64,000 bases of DNA from Arachis hypogaea (Eukaryota > Streptophyta > Magnoliopsida > Fabales > Fabaceae): contig NC_092051.1 in the NCBI RefSeq assembly GCF_003086295.3, positions 78,252,445 through 78,316,444 on the forward strand, given 5' to 3'. The position numbers were made by a program, and so were the translations under genes. Positions 56,180-64,000 of this stretch are shown here, one piece after another (the stretch's first letter is position 1; every line of letters starts with the position of its first letter). The notes below the pieces were generated by a model. That model saw nothing but the letters and a program-made list of their open reading frames with translations, was not told where the DNA came from and did no database searches.

Positions 56180-57143
56180 AGCAAGGAAGAAAGTGTGCAC
56201 TTGTTAACATAAGCAAGGGAGCTGCAATGTCAAGCTAAGGACAATAAACAAGCGCTTCATGGGAGGCAACCCATGCACAGGAGTCTTTTATTTTCATGCT
56301 TTAGTAATCAATAATAATAGGTTGAATCATATGCATCTAAGAGAATAAAGATTGAACTAGCACATAGTGTATGCAAGGTACTAAGTTTGGTGTGGCCAAT
56401 CTTGAAGCAAATGCAAAAGCTATTTTTTTTACAACACGTAGTCACAAACTAAGTTTGGTGTCCACACATACACGAAATGCTAGATCATGGAGCAAACATG
56501 TAGTCATTTCCCTTAGACATATGAAAGCAACCATTAAATTTCAATTTTGTCTTGTTGTGTATCATAAATCTTTTGAAAATTGTAGCATTAGTCCAAACAT
56601 CACAAGGAATTCTAAAGTCTTTATATTCTTGTTGCAGGAAAGAAAAAGAAAAAAGTGATGGAGAATCTTGGGAGAGGAGTTCACGGACACACACAAGGAA
56701 AAGGAAGTCACATGTGCCTTGGGTTTTGTGCATTGGGAAGAGCAACTCAACATGCAATAGCTAGAAGATTCATGTTTCCCATAACTTGACCAAACCTTTA
56801 ACCCCTCCACCATTTTAAGTGACGTGAACCCCCAACAACAATCAAACTTTGCCTTACCTTCACATTCATATATAGACCACTCAACATCACCATATTTCAC
56901 CAATACATCACCACACCTCATCAATTCACCTCAACCGAAATCACACTCACCCCATTAATCATCTTTGTTTCACAAACCTTGTTCTTGATCCTAAGAATCA
57001 CTAAGCAAAACCCATGATGCACTATTTCTCCTAGCCTACCCGAACCATTATTCTTCTTCATTCCCCTTCACATTCACTTTCAAGCTTGCACTTCTTACCT
57101 TGTTGCCATATCCACTTCAACCTCCTTCATAAACATTCTCTTT
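56180..57143 (+). other. Element K spacer between integrase and third ORF
   Basis: No coding frame. After the post-pol hairpin it carries AAGTTTGGTGT boxes at 56382-56392 and 56451-56461, a purine-rich run (GAAAGAAAAAGAAAAAAG near 56638), and a C-rich stretch. The short ORFs of both strands are not conserved. Confidence 0.6.
56258..56275 (+). other. Post-pol stem-loop, element K
   Basis: CATGGG AGGCAA CCCATG, 6-bp stem, 78 bases after the integrase stop and preceded by AAGCGCTT. The stem differs from those of C/H and G at matching positions on both sides. Confidence 0.65.
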
Positions 57144-57180
57144 ATGCTTGAGGACAAGCATTCTTCTAAGTTTGGTGTTG
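57144..57180 (+). other. AGGA-loop stem-loop and box, upstream copy in K
   Basis: ATGCTTG AGGA CAAGCAT (57144-57161), 7-bp stem, then AAGTTTGGTGTTG at 57168-57180 and GAGGATTCG. It lies 30 bases before the third ORF. The copy at the 3' LTR (59917-59953) differs by a compensated outer pair. Confidence 0.65.
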
Positions 57181-57209
57181 GAGGATTCGACCCTTGTAAT
57201 TGAATTCCA

Positions 57210-58721
57210 ATGGCCTCATCATCAAGAGCTAGCAAAGGAAAGGACAAGCAGCCGGTGGGAGAGCAAGACACGTTTGATGAGAGAATATTCAAATCCAAAA
57301 ATCATGAGCGCATCTTTAATTGGATGATAAGCAAAGATATTGTTCTGGAGGTGCCCTTCAAGCTAAGAAAGGAGGAATACCCTGAGATGCAAAAAGTGAT
57401 TAGAAAAAGGGGATGGGAGCTTCTCTGTAATCAACCTCAAGTTGTAAGTATGCCTCTCATTCATGAGTTCTATGCCAATGTCATAAAGAAAACTGATGAT
57501 GAAGAACCATATCTGAGCTATGTAAGAGGAGTGGTGGTCCACTTTAGCCCAGACACCATCAATAGGGTGCTAATGATCAAGACAAAACGGTTTAAGCAAC
57601 CTAGCTTTGAGGAAAGGGTTACATATGACCAAAGATGTGTGGATGTGCTAAGTGACCTATGCAAAGTGGGCACAGACTGGGTGTTGGATTCACAAGGACA
57701 ACCACTCAAACTTAGAAGAGGTGATCTCATACCTCAAGCAAAAGGATGGCATGACATAGTGAGAAGATCATTAATCCCTACCTCAAACAACTCAGAGGCA
57801 ACAATAAACAGAGCAATAATGATCCACTGCATAATGAAAGGAGGGGAGATCAACGTAGGAGAAATCATAGCTAAAAACATCATTGACACAGCTGAAAATG
57901 TCAAACAAGATAGTTTGTTAGGATATCCTAGCACTATCTTATGCCTATGTAAAGAAGCTGGGGTACCTCTTAAAGAGTTTGAAGATACAGACTTGGTGTC
58001 CATAGGGAAGCCTATCACCAAGGAAAGATTGGAGTACGTCACCACAGTCCAATTGGAAAGGCAACCTCTAGCAAGAAGAAAGAAAAGGAAAGGAGCAAGA
58101 CAAGAGGAAGAGCATGAAGAAATGGAAGAACCAAGTGCCTTAAACATGAATCAACTCCAAGCCGCTTTGGAAGGAATTTCTGGGCAATATTCACTAATTC
58201 AAAGAAGCCAAGAGGAACAAGCTCAACAACAAAAGGACCTTTGGCATTTGATGGATCAGCAAAGAGGAGTTCAAGCTCAATGGATGGATCAGCAAAGGGA
58301 ATATCAAATGCACATGATGGAACAACAACAAGAGCAATATGCAAAAATGTATGAAGTCATCAACAACTCAGATGCTGAACATGAAAGATCCATGGAGAAA
58401 GTAATACAAGAACAGGCTCAGCTAAGGAAAGAGCAAGCTCAGCAAAGGGAGCTCCTCCAGAGGATAGATGGGAGACAAGATGCCTTACATAGAGACTACA
58501 ATGAGAACAGAATGTTCAAAGTGGCTAGACATAGAGACAGGATTGATTATGATATGTGCACCCAAGAAAAACTCAGCTACCTTTGTGGAACACTTCCAGT
58601 GCTCAACCCACAACTCCAAACATTCAATGAAGCACAAAAGGTATTAGAAGAGCAGGAAATTGCAAGGGTGAGATTTAATGCTCAAAGGCTAAAGGAGAGG
58701 ATGGTAAGCTCAGGGATATAG
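57210..58721 (+). CDS. Element K third ORF, putative plant transposon protein domain
   Basis: 503 codons, open. It starts MASSSRASKGKDKQPVGEQDTFDERIF. Residues 25-290 form a helical region with WELLCNQPQVVSMPLIHEFYANV, YVRGVVVHFSPDTINRVL, WHDIVRRSLIPTSNNSEATINRAIMIHCIMKGGEINVGEII, and GYPSTILCLCKEAGV, typical of the third ORF of Athila elements in the env position (Transposase_32 type as I recall). Then RRKKRKGARQEEEHEE, a basic-acidic hinge, and a long Q- and E-rich coiled coil (about 325-425). No signal peptide or transmembrane segment, so it is not a visible envelope protein. Function is unknown. Translation route is also unknown: it lies a kilobase past pol in the same RNA. Confidence 0.75.
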   Translation: MASSSRASKGKDKQPVGEQDTFDERIFKSKNHERIFNWMISKDIVLEVPFKLRKEEYPEMQKVIRKRGWELLCNQPQVVSMPLIHEFYANVIKKTDDEEPYLSYVRGVVVHFSPDTINRVLMIKTKRFKQPSFEERVTYDQRCVDVLSDLCKVGTDWVLDSQGQPLKLRRGDLIPQAKGWHDIVRRSLIPTSNNSEATINRAIMIHCIMKGGEINVGEIIAKNIIDTAENVKQDSLLGYPSTILCLCKEAGVPLKEFEDTDLVSIGKPITKERLEYVTTVQLERQPLARRKKRKGARQEEEHEEMEEPSALNMNQLQAALEGISGQYSLIQRSQEEQAQQQKDLWHLMDQQRGVQAQWMDQQREYQMHMMEQQQEQYAKMYEVINNSDAEHERSMEKVIQEQAQLRKEQAQQRELLQRIDGRQDALHRDYNENRMFKVARHRDRIDYDMCTQEKLSYLCGTLPVLNPQLQTFNEAQKVLEEQEIARVRFNAQRLKERMVSSGI

Positions 58722-59916
58722 AAGAAAATAGAGGAGGACTCAACAACAAAACAACAAGGAGAAGTAAGAAGGAAGAAGAAAGAAGATCCGAAAGGCAAAG
58801 GAAAGCAAGGAGAACCAAGCAAAGGAAAGGGGCATAAAGACTAAAGGTGGTGAAGTTCTTTTTTTATGCTTTAACAAATAAAGAAGATGTATATCTGAAA
58901 CATGATATACCTTCTAAGTTGTTTTTTTTCTACAATATGCAATTTCATTTTTTTTACAATATGCATTTTCATGTTTAGTCCATGTATCACTCATATGCTT
59001 GGAATGTTTGCTGGTCTTAAGTACTTTTACTTGCCAATGGAATAAAAGATGTAGTTTGAACAAAAACAGAGAGGAATCTATCTTAGGAAGAATAAGATGC
59101 TTGTTTACATTGTGAGTAAATCAGGGCTCAAGAAATTAAAAAGAGTTAAGATGCTTGCTTACACAAAACTAGTTTGTTGAGGGTTATAAGACTCAAGAAG
59201 TTAGAAGCACAAAGATCCGTGACAATGAAAAAAAAAAGAGAAATAAAGAAAACAAAGAACAAAGAATGAAAAGCTAGGCATCAATGACAAAATTTGGATA
59301 TATGTCTGTGGTGATTGATGTTAGGGGACATACTTGAGCTAGTAAATCCGAGGGGTGCCTCATCACCCGATAACTTGAGTTAACTAACTCGGGATTATCG
59401 ATTGAAAACTCACATTCAAGAGTAGCTCTATAACAGAATATTTAGCAACTCAAAGAGGTGCTGGACACCACTATCCAAACAGAATCTCAAAGTTATATGC
59501 CTGTGATTGAATGTGTTAAGGAGAGAAACTTGAGTTAGTAGATCTTTAAGAGTGTTTCAACACTTCACAACTTAAACCAACTGATTTGGGATTGTTGATT
59601 GAAAACTTATGATAAAAAGCCGTCTTAAGACAAGATTTTTTAGCTCAAGTGAAACAAAAGAAATTTGAAAAGAAGAAAAGCAGAGAAAGAAATAGTTTGA
59701 GGATTTTGTGCTGAGGTGTGAACAAGGAGTCTAGTAAAGCTAATCAACCTAGTATTAAAGCAAGCATTTTAATTAAAGAAGTTGAATTAGCCATGATCAT
59801 TTGCAATGAACAAACAACTATGCAAATAAGGATGACATACTTCTGGGAAGAAGTTCTTCTCTGTTGAGACATTCAATTCTTGCATCTTAAGCCTTGTGAT
59901 CAAATTCTTTCATTTC
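58722..59916 (+). other. Element K 3' noncoding region with two-copy motif
   Basis: No coding frame. The blocks 59298-59420 (TATATGTCTGTGGTGATTGA, then ATCGATTGAAAACTCA) and 59491-59610 (TTATATGCCTGTGATTGAAT, then TGTTGATTGAAAACTTATGA) are diverged direct repeats about 195 bases apart. E and G carry a related pair at this place. Confidence 0.6.
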
Positions 59917-59953
59917 TTGCTTGAGGACAAGCAACATTTTATGTTTGGTGTTG
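59917..59953 (+). other. 3' stem-loop and putative polypurine-tract region of K
   Basis: TTGCTTG AGGA CAAGCAA (59917-59934), then CATTTT and ATGTTTGGTGTTG ending at the LTR start at 59954. Confidence 0.65.
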
Positions 59954-62857
59954 TGATGCATTCACATATTTGCTATTCTAGCTAGTTAAGTTTAGTTAAT
60001 TTTAGCTGAATATCACCCATTACTACTAGAATAAACAAGCAATTTTGTGAGTTATCTATCCATGCATTCATGAACCAAGAACTAGGTGAAATTTGGCATA
60101 ATCCATGCAAATGATTTAAGGAGTTCATAAACAAGTTGATGTGAATAATTCCCTTGAATTTTAGTGCATAAGATGGCAATACTTTGATGAGGATTCTTTG
60201 GTTGATGTTAGGAAATAAAGCAAGCAGGCAATGGAGAAAATAAGGCTTGGAGATACATCACTCTTTGCAAGGAAACAAAGGATTACACGTTGCCAACTCC
60301 AGCGTGTTTGTGAACAACGTAAGAATCCTGAAGCAGAGCAAGAATTGGAGCCAGAGAGCGTTGCCAGGCAGGGGATGAACTAACGTGTTCCCTGGCAACG
60401 CCCACAATAACGCTAGGCCAAAATGCTAGGCCAAGGAAGGATCGAAAGCGTTGTTGGCAGGGGATAACACGGGCGTGTTTGGCAATAACGCCAGCAACAA
60501 CGCTGGCCACTTCAAGGCACCCCTGGAGAGGCTCGAAAGCGTTGCCAGGCAGGGATTGAACTGGCGTGTTTGGCAATAACGCCAACAACAACACTGGCCA
60601 CTGTAAGGTAGCCATGGGAGTGATATTGGGCGTTGCCAATGTTGAAGAGAGTTGGCGTGTTCCTTGGCAACGCAAGGTAAAGAAATGGAGCCAAGGAAGA
60701 GGTCGAAGGCATTGTTGCCTTGAAAATGAATTGGCGTGTTCATCAACAATGCCAGCAACAATGACAATGCAAAGAACTTGAGTCAGGGGAGGACAGAGCA
60801 CGTTGCTAGTGGTGTGTTTGCCAACAACTTCACCAAAAACGCCCAACCAAGGCAGCCTGACCTTACCCTCTTCAAGGATGCATAACTTGAGTTACAAAGA
60901 ACCAATTTGAGTACTTTCAATTGCATTGGAAAGCTGACATTTAGAGCTTTCCAATGATATATAATAGTCTATAGTTTAACATGAAATGGGAGCTCAAATC
61001 ATAGTCATCATTAGGCCCCAAAAACAAGAAAATGGAGTTGAGAGTTAGGGAGGCATGAATGAGCCACAAAAAGGTGATCGACAGTGTTGCCAGGTAGGGA
61101 TTGAACTGGCGTGTTCCCTAGAAACACCCACAACAATGCCAAGGCTAAGGAATTGGGCCAGAGGAGGTCGAGCACGTTGTTGGTGGCGTGTTTGCCAACA
61201 ACTTCACCAAAAACACCCAACCAAGGCAACCTGACCTTGTCCTCTTCAATGGAGCATAACTTGAGCTAGGAAGATCCAATTGAAATGATCCTAAGTTCAT
61301 TAGAAATAAGACATTCTAAGCTTTCCAATGATGTATAATAGTCCAAATTGAAGCAAAGGACTGAAGCTCAAAGTTCAGGCAACATCAAGCATGAAAAGTG
61401 TAGAATGGGCCAAGTGTTTGTCAATAACGCCCATAACAACGCCCAAGCACCAAGTGCAACTCCTAGGAAATTGCCATGCACGTTGCCAACATGCATCAAG
61501 GCTGGCACGTGTGCCAACAACGCCAGGCCATTAGGCCAGAGCAATGGAAATGAGCCCTGTTTCCTCTGTTTGGCAAGAATCCTTTCATTAACCAAAAATC
61601 AACAAGAGCAAGGCCCAAATTGCTAACCCAAAAGGAGAATTTCAAGGAGTCTTAGGACTAGTATAAATAGAGAAGAAGTTTGTACTTAAAGGGGACTTTT
61701 TAGACACTGAGGGAATTTGTTTTATTACCCTAGCATTTTTACTTTTTTTTCACCGGTCTTCTATTTTGTTTTTCTTGCAACTTTGAATTTCAGTTTTAAG
61801 AACTTCCTCTTCCTCTTCTTCTTCATTCTTCTCTACACTTAGTTTAATTTTTATCTATGGCAATTGTTGTTGAAATTGGAGCTATGATTCACTAAACCCC
61901 ATTTTCATTAGGGGGAGGAGCTCTGCTCACTTGAATGGGTTGATAACTTTTCTTTTCCTTCTTAATTCAAGTGGCTCATCTAAGAGGAAACTCTTGTTCT
62001 TCACAGATTCAATTACCATCGAGAGAGGGATTGAATCTATATGAATTGTGTGGTGAACTTGAGAAAGGAGCTACATAATTCAGTTTAGAGTTCATCCTCT
62101 CATGGTTTCCTTGATTAATACACTTTGGGTTGGTATGTGAGATGTAACCACCCTTAGTTGAGATCCTGGAAGTCATGTGGCGTGAAGGATTAGTAAATTG
62201 AGCTTTATCTCTTCTCATGAACAATTAGATCACGAGAGTGGCAATTGGTTGTGTTGAGAGAAATTGAGTTACCAAGAGATTGGAACTCAATTACCTACAA
62301 TCTGCCATGGATCTATACCCATGATTGAGAAGGAATTGATCAATATCAATTCATGAGAATTTGCATCTCTGATCCCTAATGATCTCTTCCATCATTAATT
62401 CTCATCTCTTTTGTTCTTTAGTTATTTTGAATACCCATTACCCAATTCCCTTTTACATTCAAGCAGTTTAACATTCCTTCTATTTAGATCCAATCTTAAT
62501 TACTTGCAATTTACTTTTCTGCTCTTTACAATTCAGCACTCTACTTTCTTGCAATTTATTGTTATGTCATTTAAGTTTCTTGCAATCTAAGTTTCCGTTA
62601 TTTACGTTCAGTCATTTAATTCGCCTTCATTATTTCAGTTCTTTAAATTTCTTGTCATTGAATTCCTTGCAATTTCTTTCAAGCATTCAAATCTCATGAA
62701 ACCAAAACAATGTTTGCTCAACTAAACTACCAATTAACTAAAGTTGCTTAATCTACCAATCTCCGTGGGATCGACCTCACTCCGGTGAGTTTTACTACTT
62801 GATACGACCCGGTATACTTGCCGGCGGTAATTACATGAAATTAAATTTAGCGTATCA
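59954..62857 (+). repeat. 3' LTR of element K
   Basis: 2,904 bases, nearly identical to the 5' LTR. Differences counted by eye over about 1.8 kb are near 2% and mostly transitions. TATAAATAG is at 61662-61670. The 187-aa minus frame at 60283-60846 crosses the palindromic array and is not conserved as a protein between the two LTRs. Confidence 0.93.
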
Positions 62858-62862
62858 CTTGG

Positions 62863-62978
62863 ACGACCCAGTGCACTTGCTGGTTAGTTGTATCGGAGTT
62901 GTGAAAAAGTATTTGAGATTATAAACGTGCGTACCAAGTTTTTGGCGCCGTTGCCAGAGATCACAATTTCGTGCACCA
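62863..62978 (+). repeat. 5' LTR of element J, last part, with internal primer-site copy
   Basis: Continues from 47552 with ACGACCCAGTGCAC. At 62931-62936 a first LTR-like end (GTACCA) appears, then AGTTTT, a primer-site copy TGGCGCCGTTGCCAGAGA (62943-62960), then 18 bases to the second end GTGCACCA at 62978. LTR D has the same structure, with its ends proven by target duplications, so the second end is the real one. Confidence 0.8.
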
Positions 62979-62984
62979 AGTTTT

Positions 62985-63002
62985 TGGCGCCGTTGCCGAG
63001 GA
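62985..63002 (+). other. Primer-binding site, element J
   Basis: TGGCGCCGTTGCCGAGGA, one difference from the standard site, after the six-base spacer AGTTTT. It is the second of two in tandem. Confidence 0.85.
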
Positions 63003-64000
63003 TTGTTCGAGTTTGGACAACTGACGGTTCATCTTGTTGCTCAGATTAGGTAATTTTATTTTAATTTTAAGAAAATGTTTTTATTCTTTTTATTTTCAAA
63101 AAATTTTCAAAAAAATATTTTTAAATCATAAAACCAAAAATAATTTTGTGTTTCTTGTTTGAGTCTAGTGTCAATTTTTAAGTTTGGTGTTAATTGCATC
63201 TTTTTTATTTCTTAAAAATTTCGAAAACTCATGCATAATGCTCTTCATGATCTTCAATTTGTTCTTGATGATCTTCTTTGTTTGATCTTTGCATTTTCAT
63301 GTTTTGTGTCTTTTCTTGTTTTTCATATGCATTTTTAATTTGTTAGTGTCTAAACATTGAAAATTTCTAAGTTTGGTGTCTTGCATGTGTGTCTTTTCTT
63401 AAAAATTTTCAAAAATAAGTTCTTGGTGTTCATCTTGACATTCAAAGTGTTCTTGGTGTTCATCTTGACATTCAAAGTGTTCTTGCATGCATCATGTGTT
63501 TTGATCTTGAATTTCCATGTTTTGCATCATTTTTGTATTTTCTCTCTCTTCTTAAAAATTTAAAAATAAAAAAAATATCTTTCCCTTTTTCTTCTCATAA
63601 ATTTCGAATATTTTAGTTGACTTTTTCAAAAAATTTTCAAAATTTAGTTATTTCTTATGAGTCAAATCAAATTTTCAATTTAAAAATTCTATCTTTTTCA
63701 AATCTTTTTCAAAAATAAAATCTTTTTCATTTTTTCTTTCATATTTTCAAAAATTCAAATTGATTTTCAAAAATCTTTTTCTTATTTTATTCCATATTTT
63801 TCAAAATCTTTACTAACAATTAATGTGATTGATTCAAAAAATTTTTGAGTTTGTTACTTGCCTATTAAGAAAGGTTCAATCTTTAAATTTTAGAATCATA
63901 TCTTTTAAATTCTTGTTAGTCAAGTAATCAATTTCAATTTTCAAAATCAAATATTTTTAATTTCCAATTCAAATATTTTTCAAAATGATTTTCAATCATA
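63003..64000 (+). other. AT-rich untranslated leader of element J
   Basis: No coding frame. It begins like the leader of E (GATTGTTCGAGTTTGGACAA), holds the box AAGTTTGGTGT at 63180-63190 and 63369-63379, and a 31-base direct repeat (TTCTTGGTGTTCATCTTGAC and following) at 63420-63481. It leaves the window before gag. Confidence 0.7.

Larger units (their letters stand above)
47553..62857 (+). mobile_element. Element K: Athila-type retrotransposon, complete with third ORF
   Basis: 15.3 kb between CTTGG duplications (47548-47552 and 62858-62862), with LTRs of 2,905 and 2,904 bases about 2% apart by partial eye alignment. Order: LTR, primer site, gag, protease, RT-RNase H-integrase, third ORF, 3' noncoding region, LTR. 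It has the longest coding frames in the window, yet gag-protease holds several stops and one frameshift. This disparity suggests that it was already defective when it inserted. Confidence 0.93.
39215..64000 (+). mobile_element. Element H: Athila-type element, sibling of C, internally deleted and carrying I and J
   Basis: 5' LTR start 39215, which stops after about 615 bases and joins the region between protease and RT. RT, RNase H and integrase follow, then a CpG-rich spacer and the third ORF. The TRIM element I and element J (with K inside) sit in that ORF. The rest lies outside the window. The left five bases are ATCCT. Loss of LTR end, primer site, gag and protease in one deletion makes it immobile. 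Confidence 0.85.
46013..64000 (+). mobile_element. Element J: TGATGAGCGG-family element, 5' end, interrupted by K
   Basis: Its 5' LTR begins at 46013 in the third ORF of H, is split by K at 47552/62863, and ends at 62978. A primer site and AT-rich leader follow to the window edge, so gag and the rest lie outside. It belongs to the PBS-in-LTR subfamily together with solo LTR D. Confidence 0.85.

Noticed and set aside
60283..60846. A 187-codon open frame on the minus strand, with a shorter relative at 47882-48445
   Set aside because: It lies in the LTR of K over the GGCGTTGCC array. The two LTR copies do not keep the frame equally open, and the peptide is the translation of a repeat.

Overview
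The window is plant nuclear DNA made entirely of nested long-terminal-repeat (LTR) retrotransposons. I find no host protein gene, rRNA gene or intact tRNA gene. The repeat vocabulary points to a legume and most likely peanut (Arachis): palindromes of the GGCGTTNAACGCC type, CpG-rich ACGCGTACGCGTG arrays, and Athila-type polyproteins with tRNA-Asp primer sites. That assignment rests on recall and was not searched.

Eleven elements are named A to K, oldest host first. A (-) is an old element: LTR part 38260-39214, degenerate primer site, gag relics from 36249. B (-) is a Tekay/Del-type element inserted in A; its right LTR ends at 36248 and its left LTR remnant is 19588-20870. C (-) is an Athila-type element whose LTR begins at 19587 inside B's left LTR; it carries gag, protease, RT, RNase H and integrase relics and runs off the left edge. 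D is a solo LTR (5090-6738, AACAT duplications) in C. E (+, 7431-19017) lies in the gag of C, has lost integrase, and is itself split by F (14541-16866, CAACC duplications). G (-, 24737-33840, CCGCC duplications) lies in B's right LTR and keeps only gag and protease. H (+, from 39215) is a sibling of C inserted in A. It carries a TRIM element I (44643-45102) and element J (+, from 46013) in its third ORF. K (+, 47553-62857, CTTGG duplications) sits in the 5' LTR of J. K is the youngest large element, with 2.9-kb LTRs about 2% different by eye.

All the Athila-type units share one plan: LTR, six-base spacer AGTTTT, tRNA-Asp primer site (absent in H), AT-rich leader, gag, protease, RT, RNase H, integrase, a third ORF in the env position in K and H, long 3' noncoding DNA, LTR. 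Every gag-pol frame is broken, mostly by nonsense codons that look like C-to-T or G-to-A changes. Only the 865-aa RT-RNase H-integrase frame and the 503-aa third ORF of K are long and open. Most elements here could move only with proteins supplied in trans, if at all.

The most interesting material is noncoding and shared between families. There is a 6-bp stem-loop just after pol whose stems co-vary between C/H, G and K. A second co-varying stem-loop with an AGGA or GGGA loop sits before AAGTTTGGTGTTG, once at the 3' LTR and again about 1-3 kb upstream. The box AAGTTTGGTGT is scattered through leaders and 3' regions. GC-rich palindromic arrays occur in the LTR, inside the polyprotein frame and in the 3' region of a single element. 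One LTR subfamily (D and J) has its own primer-binding site locked inside the LTR. A near-perfect tRNA-Cys 5' half is embedded in E.
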